Source: Ruminococcus sp. (GTDB lineage Bacteria > Bacillota > Clostridia > Oscillospirales > Ruminococcaceae). From it: a stretch of DNA of 64,000 nt. Made by a program: the position numbers and the translations under genes. Positions 8,197 to 17,198 of this stretch are shown piece after piece. Below the pieces are notes generated by a model. It worked only from the letters and a program-made list of their open reading frames with translations, ran no database searches and was not told the origin of the DNA. The stretch lies in the NCBI RefSeq assembly GCF_024692365.1, contig NZ_JAILMR010000130.1:1-64000 (forward strand), read 5' to 3'. Within the stretch, counting starts at the first letter, position 1. Every line of letters begins with the position of its first letter.

Positions 8197-9324
8197 ATGA
8201 AAAGGATAATCACTGCTGTACTTGCTATGAGTTTGATGTTCATATTCTGTATTACTGCAAGTGCATCATCTGCCGAAAACGGTCTTGATCGTCTGAAAGA
8301 TGAGATAGATTCATCACTAAGTCGTGCCCTTGATGATAGCACCGCTGATGATATGGACGAGCTTGGTGTAACGCCCTCAGATGCGGCAAAGCTCGAAAAG
8401 CTTGATATGCGGACTTTCTTCGGGTGGCTGTGGGGGCGTTTCCGTGAAACGCTCTGCACTCCCGCGGTTATGCTGGGCAGGATACTTGCGGTGTCACTGT
8501 TGTATTCCGCCATGACTTTTCTCACCACTGAAAACCGAGAATTAGGCTCGACTTACGGGAATATCTGCGTTATTGCTGTGATAACCGTTATGGCTGACAC
8601 ATTATCGTCAAGCTTTTCTGCTTTGCAGGATTCGATAACCTGTATAAACAGATTCATGCTTACCTACATACCTGTATTTTCGGCGATATCAGCGGCAAGC
8701 GGCAACCCTGCGGCGGCGGGTGCATATAGTTCCTCAACTGTGCTTTTGTGCGAAGCGGCAGGGTTCATCGCATCGGGAGTGCTGATACCATTTATGAGCG
8801 CATTCATGGCGATAGCTGTGGTGTCGGCTTTGAACACCAGAGTTAAACTGTCGGGCGTGGCTGATGTGATACGCAGGCTGACGGTCTGGCTGCTTGCGGC
8901 GCTGATGCTTGTGTTTGTGGGACTTCTCACAATACAGGGCGTTACCTGTTCGGCGGCGGATTCAGTCGCCGCAAAGACGATTCGCTTTACAGCTTCAAGC
9001 TTTATACCTGTTATCGGAAGTTCGGTCTCGGACGCTTATCTTGCTGTTAAAAGCGGTGTGGGGGTGATCCGTGCGGCGGTGGGCGGATTTGGTATGATTG
9101 CGGTATTTCTGATCGCTCTGCGACCGTTTTTGATTCTGTTGTCGGTGCGGCTGACTTTATGGGCGGGCAGAATAGCAAATGATTTTCTTGGTCTGAGACC
9201 CACAGCCGAACTTTTGAGAACTATGGATTCGGTAATGGCTGTGGGCGGAAGTATCCTTATCGCGATAACATCTGCTTTTATCATCGCGACTGCGGCTGTA
9301 CTATCTTTTATGACTATGGGGTGA
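8197..9324 (+). CDS. spoIIIAE: Stage III sporulation protein AE
   Basis: A 375-aa polytopic membrane protein, the largest SpoIIIA channel component. It begins with a signal-peptide-like segment (KRIITAVLAMSLMFIFCITASA), followed by an extracytoplasmic helical region and then about seven membrane segments from residue ~95 onward. The NRFMLTYIPVFSAI and FRPF-type regions are typical of the family. GAGGT precedes the ATG. It follows spoIIIAD by 7 nt. Confidence 0.93.
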   Translation: MKRIITAVLAMSLMFIFCITASASSAENGLDRLKDEIDSSLSRALDDSTADDMDELGVTPSDAAKLEKLDMRTFFGWLWGRFRETLCTPAVMLGRILAVSLLYSAMTFLTTENRELGSTYGNICVIAVITVMADTLSSSFSALQDSITCINRFMLTYIPVFSAISAASGNPAAAGAYSSSTVLLCEAAGFIASGVLIPFMSAFMAIAVVSALNTRVKLSGVADVIRRLTVWLLAALMLVFVGLLTIQGVTCSAADSVAAKTIRFTASSFIPVIGSSVSDAYLAVKSGVGVIRAAVGGFGMIAVFLIALRPFLILLSVRLTLWAGRIANDFLGLRPTAELLRTMDSVMAVGGSILIAITSAFIIATAAVLSFMTMG

Positions 9325-9328
9325 TGTA

Positions 9329-9835
9329 ATGAGTGAGATAAAATCTGCGATCAGTATAGCCTGTTTTATGGGCGTTATAGGAACGATCATCGACATGATC
9401 TCACCCTCGGGCGGAATGAAAAAGCACCTCATGTCCCTGCTCGGTCTGATAACTCTGCTGGCTGTGATATCGCCCTTTGTTTCATCGGGATTCAGGCTTT
9501 CTCTCGATGATATCGATTTGTCCGCTGACATCGAGATTGAAAAGATACATACCTCAGCTGATGTTAACGAGATCTTTCTTGAAGAAGCAAAACTCCGCTA
9601 TGATGAATATTTCACCGATCTGCTGAATAAGAATGATATCACAGATGCAGAGATAAATACAGAGCTGAGTTTTACGGCGGAAAATGAACTTGAAATAACG
9701 GCGGTAGATGTCAAGTTAGAAGACTTAGCATCAGCGCAAGATGCGGAAAAACTGATATCAGCAGAAGTCAGCGGGGCAGAGATAAGGATAGGAAAGGCAG
9801 AAGATGAAGATACAGCTTCAACAGTTGGCGGATAG
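9329..9835 (+). CDS. spoIIIAF: Stage III sporulation protein AF
   Basis: A 168-aa protein with two N-terminal membrane helices (MGVIGTIIDMI and LMSLLGLITLLAVISPF) and a soluble domain that in the family adopts a ring-building-like fold. It starts 4 nt after spoIIIAE and overlaps spoIIIAG by 32 nt. Function is inferred from operon position and membrane topology. Confidence 0.9.
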   Translation: MSEIKSAISIACFMGVIGTIIDMISPSGGMKKHLMSLLGLITLLAVISPFVSSGFRLSLDDIDLSADIEIEKIHTSADVNEIFLEEAKLRYDEYFTDLLNKNDITDAEINTELSFTAENELEITAVDVKLEDLASAQDAEKLISAEVSGAEIRIGKAEDEDTASTVGG

Positions 9836-10349
9836 GTTCAGGCAAAGTCCGAACAGGCTGAAAATCGCGGTGGTGCTGGGGGCGGCGGGTATGCTGATGA
9901 TCATGCTTTCCGAACTTGTTCCCGAAAGCAAGGATAAGCCCGAAAAAGCTATGCCGCAGACCGAAACCACCGACAGCGACGATTTCAGGAAGCGCACCGA
10001 AAGGGAACTCAAAGAACTTCTTGAACAGATAGAGGGCGTTGGGGAGTGCGAGGTTATGATATCACTTGAAAGCAGTACCGAGTACATCTACGCCGAGAAT
10101 ATCAGCCGTTTTACCGAAGATAACGCCGACCGACGAAGCGAAAAGCTTGATGAGGATATCGTCATAACCGAAAACGGCGGGACAAGACAGCCGCTCATAA
10201 GAAAGGTCATCGACCCGCAGATAGGGGGAGTGGTCATCGTGTGTGAAGGAGGAGGGGACATCAGCATAAATGAACGTGTGCAGAAAGCAGTTTCGACCGC
10301 CCTAAACATTTCGTCAACCAGGGTTTGTGTGGAAGCTAAATGCAGATAG
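9804..10349 (+). CDS. spoIIIAG: Stage III sporulation protein AG
   Basis: A 181-aa protein with one membrane helix (LKIAVVLGAAGMLMIML, residues ~18-35) and a soluble C-terminal ring-building-motif domain (ECEVMISLESSTEYIYAEN, GVVIVCEGG, NISSTRVCV). In Bacillus SpoIIIAG forms a 30-fold ring in the intermembrane space. It overlaps spoIIIAF by 32 nt. Confidence 0.94.
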   Translation: MKIQLQQLADRFRQSPNRLKIAVVLGAAGMLMIMLSELVPESKDKPEKAMPQTETTDSDDFRKRTERELKELLEQIEGVGECEVMISLESSTEYIYAENISRFTEDNADRRSEKLDEDIVITENGGTRQPLIRKVIDPQIGGVVIVCEGGGDISINERVQKAVSTALNISSTRVCVEAKCR

Positions 10350-10370
10350 ACGGAAAAGAGGTACATAATC

Positions 10371-10916
10371 ATGAAAAAGCCAAGTTTTGTTATAGGTAAA
10401 AAACAGATAGTCCTTGCGGGAATGACCCTGATGCTGGGCATAGCAGTGTATGCAAACTATGCTGTGACTTCGTCGGGCGGCGGGATAAAGACTACCGATA
10501 AGATAGAAAAGCACAGTGCTGAATACGGTGAAGCCGAACTTGTCAGCGTTGATAAGAACAGCACCGATTATTTTGCGCAGGCGAGGATTGAGCGTATGAA
10601 CGCACGCGATGAAGCAAAGGAAACTCTGAAGACCATAATAAACGGCGGTGACGCTACCGAGGAAGAAAAGGAAGTCGCAGCGGAAGAAGCCGCTGCTATG
10701 ACAGGTCGGATGGAATCGGAAAGCAAGATAGAATCACTTGTAAAGGCGGCAGGGTTTACGGACTGCGTATGTTATCTTGACGGTGACAATGCGAACATCG
10801 TAGTCAAGGCAGGTTCGGAGGGATTGATAGCAAGTGAAGCCGCACAGATAAAGGATATACTTTTGAGTGAGGTTTGCGTACCGACTGAGAATATTCGTAT
10901 ATTTGATGTTGCATAA
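10371..10916 (+). CDS. spoIIIAH: Stage III sporulation protein AH
   Basis: A 181-aa protein with a short cytoplasmic N-terminus, one membrane helix (IVLAGMTLMLGIAVYANYAV) and a soluble C-terminal domain that in Bacillus is a YscJ/FliF-like ring former binding forespore SpoIIQ across the septum. Alanine/glutamate-rich coiled region near residues 85-120 (EEEKEVAAEEAAAM). Last gene of the operon; a terminator follows within 15 nt. Confidence 0.93.
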   Translation: MKKPSFVIGKKQIVLAGMTLMLGIAVYANYAVTSSGGGIKTTDKIEKHSAEYGEAELVSVDKNSTDYFAQARIERMNARDEAKETLKTIINGGDATEEEKEVAAEEAAAMTGRMESESKIESLVKAAGFTDCVCYLDGDNANIVVKAGSEGLIASEAAQIKDILLSEVCVPTENIRIFDVA

Positions 10917-10928
10917 TATAAAGGAAAT

Positions 10929-10975
10929 AACCGTCCGTATCCCGACGTAACGTTTTGGGGTGCGGGCGGTTTTGT
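10929..10975 (+). terminator. Terminator after spoIIIAH
   Basis: An imperfect stem of about 14 bp (AACCGTCCGTATCCC against GGGGTGCGGGCGGTT) followed by TTTGTT. Confidence 0.75.
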
Positions 10976-10976
10976 T

Positions 10977-11125
10977 GGTACGGTTTCGTATTGATGTGGT
11001 CTTAGAATGATACGAATGCATACCACTTGATACCAAAGGATACGAACTTATACCAAATCATACGGTCGTATAATTTGGTAGATGGTTTCATTCAAAAAGA
11101 TTCGCTCGTATACTTTTCGGTGCAA
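10977..11125. repeat. Palindromic ATACC/ATACGA repeat cluster after spoIIIAH
   Basis: This stretch without a gene contains repeated ATACCA and ATACGA motifs on both strands. Its centre is a near-perfect palindrome at 11051-11080 (TACCAAATCATACG, 2 nt, CGTATAATTTGGTA; 13 of 14 positions pair). The 16-mer TTATACCAAATCATAC recurs after the RidA gene (55296-55311), so this is one copy of a dispersed element. No ORF of note. Confidence 0.65.
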
Positions 11126-11205
11126 AAGATACATGATAAGTTACGGTGCTATGTGTTCGTATCGTTAAGGGCTGATGTTTAATGCGAAAAAATGCGCTTG
11201 GTGTC

Positions 11206-11234
11206 TTTACTTTTGCAGAAAAATATGTTATAAT
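11206..11234 (+). promoter_or_regulatory. Promoter of the Asp23/nusB operon
   Basis: TTTACT (11206-11211), a 17-nt spacer and TATAAT (11229-11234) lie about 60 nt before the Asp23-family gene. Confidence 0.7.
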
Positions 11235-11296
11235 ACTTTCAAGTATACAAATAACGGGGCTGATGTCCCGCTGAATATTTTACGGGAGGTATCATT

Positions 11297-11650
11297 ATGT
11301 CAGAAAACACCAACAAAGTCGAGAAAAGTCTTCATATAAATCAGGACGTTATCGCACAGATCATCACCAACTCTATGGCTGAGGTCGATGGAGTATACGG
11401 CGTAGCACCCGTCATGAAGACACCCAGACAGATCTGGCTCAGACAGGAAAGTGTGGGAAATATCAGGATAGGACTCGTTGACGATGTTCTTTCCGTTTCG
11501 ATAGGTGTCATTCTCAACAACGGCACCAATGCGATAACCGCTGCCGAGATGATACAGGAGCAGGTCAAGAGCGCTGTGCAGACAATGCTGGGGCTCACCG
11601 TTGCCAAGGTTAACGTAACGATCTGCGGCGTTCATTTCAGTGAGGACTGA
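11297..11650 (+). CDS. Asp23/Gls24 family protein (YqhY-like)
   Basis: A 117-aa member of the Asp23/Gls24 (DUF322) family of small envelope-stress or membrane-homeostasis proteins. Features include the N-terminal INQDVIAQIITNSMAEVDGVYGV and the C-terminal VKSAVQTMLGLTVAKVNVTICGVHF. GGGAGGT precedes the ATG. Its position directly upstream of nusB matches Bacillus yqhY, which has been linked to fatty-acid/acetyl-CoA carboxylase homeostasis; the accBC genes that neighbour yqhY in Bacillus are absent here. Confidence 0.9.
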   Translation: MSENTNKVEKSLHINQDVIAQIITNSMAEVDGVYGVAPVMKTPRQIWLRQESVGNIRIGLVDDVLSVSIGVILNNGTNAITAAEMIQEQVKSAVQTMLGLTVAKVNVTICGVHFSED

Positions 11651-11698
11651 TACCGCAATTATCAATGTATCAGAATAATTTTTGTTAGGAGTGTTTGT

Positions 11699-12112
11699 GT
11701 GGCAGGAAGACGAGAAGTAAGACAGGCTGCTTTTCTGCTGTCTTTTGAAAAAATGTTTTTGGACGATGATCTGGATAAGATATTTGAGAGTGCCGAGGAA
11801 CTTGGTGAGTTCATACCTGTGAACGATGAGGTAAAGGCTCTTGTACGCGGCATATTCGATAAGCAGGAGGAGCTTGATTCCATAATATCGAAGTATTCCG
11901 ACAAGCGCGCTGTCAGCCGTATCCCGAAGGTAGATCTTACTGCGCTTAGACTTGCTATCTACGAAGCGCTTTATGATGAAAAAGTACCTGTGAACGTTGC
12001 GATAAGCGAGGCTGTTTCTCTTACCGAGAAGTATGCACTCGAACCTGATATTGCTTTCGTTAACGGTCTCCTTGGTTCATTTGCAAAGGATATCAAAAAG
12101 GGCGAGAACTGA
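11699..12112 (+). CDS. nusB: Transcription antitermination factor NusB
   Basis: A 137-aa NusB, which with NusE binds boxA RNA to support rRNA transcription. GTG start at 11699 with AGGAG upstream; the family opening RREVRQAAFLLSFEKMF and the C-terminal AISEAVSLTEKYALEPDIAFVNGLLGSF are clear. The stop overlaps the next gene's ATG (TGATG). Confidence 0.96.
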   Translation: MAGRREVRQAAFLLSFEKMFLDDDLDKIFESAEELGEFIPVNDEVKALVRGIFDKQEELDSIISKYSDKRAVSRIPKVDLTALRLAIYEALYDEKVPVNVAISEAVSLTEKYALEPDIAFVNGLLGSFAKDIKKGEN

Positions 12113-13053
12113 TGGGCGTATACTTAGGTATAGACACCAGTAATTACAGGACGAGCTGTGCGCTGTATGACAGTGTTATGGGAGAAGTTAAGTCGTGCAG
12201 ACAGCTTCTGCCCGTGAAAAAAGGTGAGCGCGGATTAAGGCAGTCAGACGCGGTGTTCCATCATACCAAACAGCTTCCATCGCTTATTGAGGAACTGTTT
12301 GCTGATAAACCGCAGTTGTCGGGTTGTGCATATTCCTATGCCCCGAGGGAAGTTGAGGGATCGTATATGCCTTGCTTTCTTGTGGGTGAAAACGTGTGCA
12401 GAGCAGTTTCTGCGGCGGCGGGGATAGTGCCCGAACGTACCTCTCACCAGAAAGGTCATGTGCTGGCGGCGCTGTATTCCTGCAAAAAGCTCGGTCTTCT
12501 CGATAGCGGCGAACCTTTTCTTGCGTTCCATGTCAGCGGCGGTACTACGGATATGCTGCTGTGCAGAGGGGACAAGGAAAAGGTCGTTTCTTTGACGGAG
12601 GCAGGTCATTCCGATGACCTTAAAGCGGGTCAGTGTATCGACAGGCTGGGTGTAAGGCTGGGACTGGATTTTCCATGCGGTGAGGAACTTGAAGAGCTCG
12701 CACGCAAAAGTGATAGGGAATTCAGGATAAGACCCTCGGTAAAAGGGCTTGACTGCTCGCTTTCGGGCGTTGAGAACAAGTGCATGGCTATGCTTGAAAA
12801 AGGGGAGTCACCCGAGGATACGGCTAAGTTCTGTCTGGACTATATCTGTGAGACCATTTCGGCTATGACAAAGGCGGGTCTTGAAAAATACGGCGATATG
12901 CCCGTTATCTATGCAGGCGGCGTCATGGCGGACAAGCTTATTGCTGATAAGCTTTCCGAAAGATTTGACGCATATTTTGCTGCGCCGGATTTTTCGGGGG
13001 ATAATGCTGTGGGCATAGCACTTTATGCCTCGATGAAAGGAAAAGCGCAATGA
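12112..13053 (+). CDS. TsaD/Kae1-like (peptidase M22 superfamily) protein, divergent paralog
   Basis: A 313-aa ASKHA-fold protein related to TsaD/Kae1, the tRNA t6A synthesis factor. It has the N-terminal nucleotide-binding turn GIDTSNYRTSCAL, a His-x3-x-His pair (SHQKGHV) where TsaD binds metal, a second glycine-rich turn (HVSGGTTDMLL), CIDRLGVRLGLDFPCGEELEELA and YAGGVMADKLI. It is shorter than canonical TsaD (~335-345) and divergent in many core stretches, so it is more likely a Clostridia paralog than the housekeeping enzyme. It occupies the nusB-xseA interval where Bacillus carries folD. Substrate unknown. Confidence 0.8.
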   Translation: MGVYLGIDTSNYRTSCALYDSVMGEVKSCRQLLPVKKGERGLRQSDAVFHHTKQLPSLIEELFADKPQLSGCAYSYAPREVEGSYMPCFLVGENVCRAVSAAAGIVPERTSHQKGHVLAALYSCKKLGLLDSGEPFLAFHVSGGTTDMLLCRGDKEKVVSLTEAGHSDDLKAGQCIDRLGVRLGLDFPCGEELEELARKSDREFRIRPSVKGLDCSLSGVENKCMAMLEKGESPEDTAKFCLDYICETISAMTKAGLEKYGDMPVIYAGGVMADKLIADKLSERFDAYFAAPDFSGDNAVGIALYASMKGKAQ

Positions 13054-14270
13054 GTGTTCTGACGGTAAGTCAGCTCAACAAACTGCTGGCATTCAAGATT
13101 AAGCAGGAGCTTAAATTTAAAGGTGCGGCGGTAAAGGGCGAGATATCAAATTTCAGTATACATTTCAAGACGGGTCACGCCTTTTTTACGATAAAGGACG
13201 AAACCAGTTCCATAAAGTGCATCATGTTCGCGGGGCGGGTAAAGAAGCTTAAAGCTCTGCCCGAAAACGGCATGAGCGTACTTGTTATGGGCGATGTTGA
13301 AGTGTATGAGCGCGAGGGCTCATGCCAGATAATCGCGACGGAGATAGCTGTTCTCGGCAGTACGGGCATAGCTTTTGCGAAAAACGAGCTTCTGAAAGAC
13401 AAGCTCAAAAAGCTGGGCGTGTTTGACCAGTCAAAGAAAAAAGCCTTACCCGTGGTTCCGAAAAAGCTGGCGGTGGTAACATCGGCGGACGGTGCTGCTT
13501 TGCAGGATATACTGAATATCGTGGGCAGACGTTATCCCGTATGCACGGTGGAAGTCTATCCTGCAACGGTACAGGGTGACACTGCACCTGCATCCGTTTG
13601 CGGTGCGCTGAAAGCCGCTGACAGAAGCGGTGCTGATACAATAATTCTTTCAAGGGGCGGAGGTTCTTCCGAAGACCTTGATGCTTTCAATTCGGAGATA
13701 GTTGTTATGGCGGTGGCGGATTGCGTCACACCTGTGATATCTGCTGTGGGGCACGAGACCGATACCACTCTTGCAGACTATGCCGCCGATATGCGGGCAC
13801 CTACGCCATCTGCGGCTGCAGAGCTTGCAACTCCCGATATCGTGGATATGTATGCGGCGGCAAACGTTATGAAAGCACGGCTGGATTCCGCTTTTGGAAT
13901 GTATCTCCGCGGCAGAATGATCGAACTTGAAAAGCTGGATACAAGGCTGAGGGCTTCTTCACCGAAACGTCGGCTGAAAGAATCCGAAAAGCGTCTTGAA
14001 GAAGCGGCGGGCAGACTTCGTATGCTGATGGAGAACAAGCTTAAAGTCAGCGAGCTTAGTCTGGAAAGGGCAGAAGCTCAGCTGAGGACTTTAAGCCCAT
14101 ACAATGTTCTCGGCAGGGGATATGCCCTTGTGGAAAGCGGTGGTTCTGCCATAACTTCGGTGAAAGATATCACTGAGGGCATGGAGATATGCGTAAGATT
14201 CGCCGATGGCAGCGTAAGTGCTGTCACTGCAAAGATCAATGACCGAAAGGCTGATATAAATGACATTTGA
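13050..14270 (+). CDS. xseA: Exodeoxyribonuclease VII large subunit
   Basis: The 406-aa catalytic subunit of exonuclease VII, degrading single-stranded DNA in both directions. An N-terminal OB-fold (KGEISNFSIHFKTGHAFFTIKD) is followed by the catalytic core with RGGGSSEDLDAFN and SAVGHETDTTLADYAADMRAPTPSAAAE, then a coiled-coil region binding XseB. It overlaps the upstream gene by 4 nt and xseB by 11 nt. Confidence 0.96.
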   Translation: MSVLTVSQLNKLLAFKIKQELKFKGAAVKGEISNFSIHFKTGHAFFTIKDETSSIKCIMFAGRVKKLKALPENGMSVLVMGDVEVYEREGSCQIIATEIAVLGSTGIAFAKNELLKDKLKKLGVFDQSKKKALPVVPKKLAVVTSADGAALQDILNIVGRRYPVCTVEVYPATVQGDTAPASVCGALKAADRSGADTIILSRGGGSSEDLDAFNSEIVVMAVADCVTPVISAVGHETDTTLADYAADMRAPTPSAAAELATPDIVDMYAAANVMKARLDSAFGMYLRGRMIELEKLDTRLRASSPKRRLKESEKRLEEAAGRLRMLMENKLKVSELSLERAEAQLRTLSPYNVLGRGYALVESGGSAITSVKDITEGMEICVRFADGSVSAVTAKINDRKADINDI

Positions 14271-14448
14271 AGAAAATCTGCAAAGACTTGAAGAGATAGT
14301 GGGGCAGCTTGAAAGCGATAAACTCCCTTTGGATAAGGCGCTTGAACTTTACAAAGAGGGCGTGGGTCTGACGGCAGACAGCAAAAAAGCTCTGGAGAAC
14401 GCCAAACTCACGGTAAAAACTATGAACGGAGAAAATACTGATGACTGA
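14260..14448 (+). CDS. xseB: Exodeoxyribonuclease VII small subunit
   Basis: A 62-aa helical protein with the family pattern FEENLQRLEEIVGQLESDKLPLD and LELYKEGV. It coats the XseA coiled coil. Its start lies within the xseA 3' end and its stop overlaps ispA, so expression is coupled. Confidence 0.95.
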   Translation: MTFEENLQRLEEIVGQLESDKLPLDKALELYKEGVGLTADSKKALENAKLTVKTMNGENTDD

Positions 14449-15334
14449 TAGACATGAACAGCTATTGAATGCTTATGCTGAAAAAATAAATGAGCAGCTG
14501 TTGAAATTCACCGAAAATAAGCCAGAACTTCAAAGTGCTGTGCTTCAGGCGATGGAGTATTCACTTTCTGCGGGCGGCAAAAGGCTCAGACCTATCCTGA
14601 TACTTGAATTTTATCGTATGTGCGGCGGCGAGAACATCGACAAGATGGTGAAGCTTGCCTGCGCGGTTGAGCTTATCCACACATATTCGCTGATACATGA
14701 CGATCTGCCCTGCATGGATAATGACGATTTCCGCAGGGGCAAGCCCTCATGCCACAAGGCTTTTTCCGAGGATATAGCTCTGCTTGCTGGCGATGCGCTG
14801 AATACTCTTGCTTTTGAGGTCATCACAGACTGCGCTATGGAAGGAACTATATCGGCTGAAACAGCTGTTATGCTCATATCGGTGCTTTCAAAAGCCATCG
14901 GTACCTACGGGATGATCGGCGGTCAGGTGATCGATCTTCAGACAGAGAATGAAGTTATCGACCTTGAGACACTGAATACTCTTCAGGCTTATAAAACAGG
15001 TGCTCTTATTGAAGCTGCCTGTGTTATGGGCGTTATACTTTCGGGCAAGATGGAGTATATCCCTGCGGCGGCAGACTATGCTCAGGCAATGGGCAGAGCT
15101 TTCCAGATTGTTGATGATATCCTTGATGTTACCGGTACTTTTGAAGAACTGGGCAAGCCTATCGGCAGCGACAGCGAACAGCACAAGAACACCTACGTTT
15201 CTCTGCTGGGTCTGCAAAGGTCGAGACAGAAAGCGGCTCAGCTGACTGTTACAGCACTGGGTGCTCTGAAGAAATTTGAAAATAACGAATTTTTGTTTGA
15301 GCTCACTCAGGAGCTGCTTGAAAGACGCTCATGA
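14441..15334 (+). CDS. ispA: Geranyl/farnesyl diphosphate synthase
   Basis: A 297-aa trans-isoprenyl diphosphate synthase condensing IPP with DMAPP/GPP. It carries the first aspartate-rich motif (HDDLPCMDNDDFRRG), SAGGKRLRP near the N-terminus, the GGQVIDL region and the second motif (FQIVDDILDVTG). It sits directly before dxs, which supplies the precursors through the MEP pathway. Confidence 0.95.
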   Translation: MTDRHEQLLNAYAEKINEQLLKFTENKPELQSAVLQAMEYSLSAGGKRLRPILILEFYRMCGGENIDKMVKLACAVELIHTYSLIHDDLPCMDNDDFRRGKPSCHKAFSEDIALLAGDALNTLAFEVITDCAMEGTISAETAVMLISVLSKAIGTYGMIGGQVIDLQTENEVIDLETLNTLQAYKTGALIEAACVMGVILSGKMEYIPAAADYAQAMGRAFQIVDDILDVTGTFEELGKPIGSDSEQHKNTYVSLLGLQRSRQKAAQLTVTALGALKKFENNEFLFELTQELLERRS

Positions 15335-15358
15335 TCTCGGCGAAGGGAGTTTAAGATT

Positions 15359-17197
15359 ATGGCGGATAAAAAAGTCGATCTGTTCAGCATGGATCTGCCC
15401 GCAGACGTGAAAAAGCTGAATTATAACCAGTGTGACGATCTTTGCAGACAGATAAGAACGCTTCTGATAAAGACAGTTTCAAAAAACGGCGGACATCTTG
15501 CGTCGAATCTGGGTACAGTTGAACTTACTGTGGCACTACACAGGGTTTTTGATTCACCCGAGGATAAGATAGTCTGGGACGTGGGACATCAGGCGTATAC
15601 CCACAAGATACTGACAGGCAGGCGTGACAGTTTCTCCACACTGCGCAAAAAGGATGGTATCTCGGGATTTTGCCGTCCAGATGAATCGAAGCATGACGCA
15701 TTCATAAGCGGACACAGTTCCAATTCAATATCTGCGGCGCTTGGTATAGCCTATGCGTACAAACTCAAAGGGGACCCCCATCATGCGATTGCTGTTCTCG
15801 GGGACGGCGCAATGTCTGGTGGTCTCAGCTTTGAGGGTCTTAACAACGCAGGCAAAAGCGATACGAACATCATTGTTATACTGAACTATAACGAGATGTC
15901 AATTTCCCGCAACGTGGGAAGTATGGCAAAGTATCTTGCTACACTGCGCACGAAGGATTCATATAAAAAGACGAAAACAGCTGTACAGAGGGTGCTTGAC
16001 GCTACACCTGTTGTGGGTCAGCCTGTTAAACAGGTGATGAAATCCTCTAAGAATGCTTTTAAGAATATGCTGCTGCACAGCACCATGTTCGATGAGCTGG
16101 GATTTGAGTTCATAGGACCTCTTGATGGTCATAATATAGAAGAACTGGAGGCAGGACTTCGTGCCGCAAAAGCCGTGAATAAGCCTGTTTTCGTTCATGT
16201 TAACACTGTCAAGGGAAAAGGATATGCACCCGCAGAAGCTAATCCCGGGGAGTTCCATGGCGTGGGTTCATTTGAGATTTCCACAGGCAATCCCGATGTT
16301 GTCAGCGCTGACAGTTTTTCTACCGTAATGGGCAAGGAACTCTGCAGGCTTGCAAGGGCAGATAAGCGCATTTGTGCAGTTACAGCCGCCATGAAATACG
16401 GTACGGGTCTGCAATATTTTGCCAAGGCATTCCCCGACAGATTTTTTGATGTTGGCATAGCCGAGGAACACGCTGTAACATTCTGCGGAGGTCTTGCGGC
16501 GGCGGGAATGATACCTGTTTTCGCTGTTTATTCCACGTTCTTGCAGCGCAGCTACGATCAGCTTATCCACGACCTAGCCATTGGCGGACTTCACGCAGTT
16601 ATATGCGTTGACCGCGCGGGCATTGTCGGCAGTGACGGCGAGACTCATCAGGGCATTTTTGATATCTCGTTCCTGACCGCGGTGCCGAATGTGACTATCT
16701 ATTCGCCATCGGATTATCAGGAACTCAGGCTTTGTCTTAAAAAGGCAGTTTTTGAAGAAAAAGGCATAGCTGTTGTCCGCTACCCGAGAGGAAAAGATGT
16801 GTCAAGCTGTGGACTTGACTGTGTTAAAACCACCTGTTTCCACAGTAAAAACGGCGGAAATACTCTGCTGATGGCTTACGGAAGACTTTACAACAATGTT
16901 TGCAAGGCAGCCAATATTCTGAAGAAGAAAGGCATTGTCTGCGATACGATGAAGCTTGTCAAGATATTCCCCTTGACTGATAACATTGCTGATATAGTCA
17001 AAGGTTATGACAAGGTGCTTTTTTTTGAAGAAGCCTATGCGGACGGTTCAATTTCCGAGAAGATGTCCGCTATGTGCGGCAATGTTGAAGCTTTCAACAT
17101 CAAGGGTCTGGTACCTCACGGCGACCCTGATACTCTGCTTGATGAACTCGGTCTTTCTGCTGAAAAGATAGCGCAGACAACCGAAGAGAGGATTTAA
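15359..17197 (+). CDS. dxs: 1-deoxy-D-xylulose-5-phosphate synthase
   Basis: A 612-aa thiamine-diphosphate enzyme that condenses pyruvate with glyceraldehyde 3-phosphate, the first MEP-pathway step. Motifs: WDVGHQAYTHKILTGR, the TPP site GDGAMSGGLSFEGLN, VGIAEEHAV (catalytic Glu) and DRAGIVGSDGETHQG. The ATG follows GGGAG. The sequence is complete. Downstream of ispA in the conserved Firmicute order. Confidence 0.97.
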   Translation: MADKKVDLFSMDLPADVKKLNYNQCDDLCRQIRTLLIKTVSKNGGHLASNLGTVELTVALHRVFDSPEDKIVWDVGHQAYTHKILTGRRDSFSTLRKKDGISGFCRPDESKHDAFISGHSSNSISAALGIAYAYKLKGDPHHAIAVLGDGAMSGGLSFEGLNNAGKSDTNIIVILNYNEMSISRNVGSMAKYLATLRTKDSYKKTKTAVQRVLDATPVVGQPVKQVMKSSKNAFKNMLLHSTMFDELGFEFIGPLDGHNIEELEAGLRAAKAVNKPVFVHVNTVKGKGYAPAEANPGEFHGVGSFEISTGNPDVVSADSFSTVMGKELCRLARADKRICAVTAAMKYGTGLQYFAKAFPDRFFDVGIAEEHAVTFCGGLAAAGMIPVFAVYSTFLQRSYDQLIHDLAIGGLHAVICVDRAGIVGSDGETHQGIFDISFLTAVPNVTIYSPSDYQELRLCLKKAVFEEKGIAVVRYPRGKDVSSCGLDCVKTTCFHSKNGGNTLLMAYGRLYNNVCKAANILKKKGIVCDTMKLVKIFPLTDNIADIVKGYDKVLFFEEAYADGSISEKMSAMCGNVEAFNIKGLVPHGDPDTLLDELGLSAEKIAQTTEERI

Positions 17198-17198
17198 G

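Noticed and set aside
10977-11125. Palindromic cluster considered as a riboswitch or tRNA-like RNA
   Set aside because: No family-specific core recognised, and it lies after a terminator rather than before a metabolic gene; the similar copy at 55.3 kb fits a dispersed repeat.
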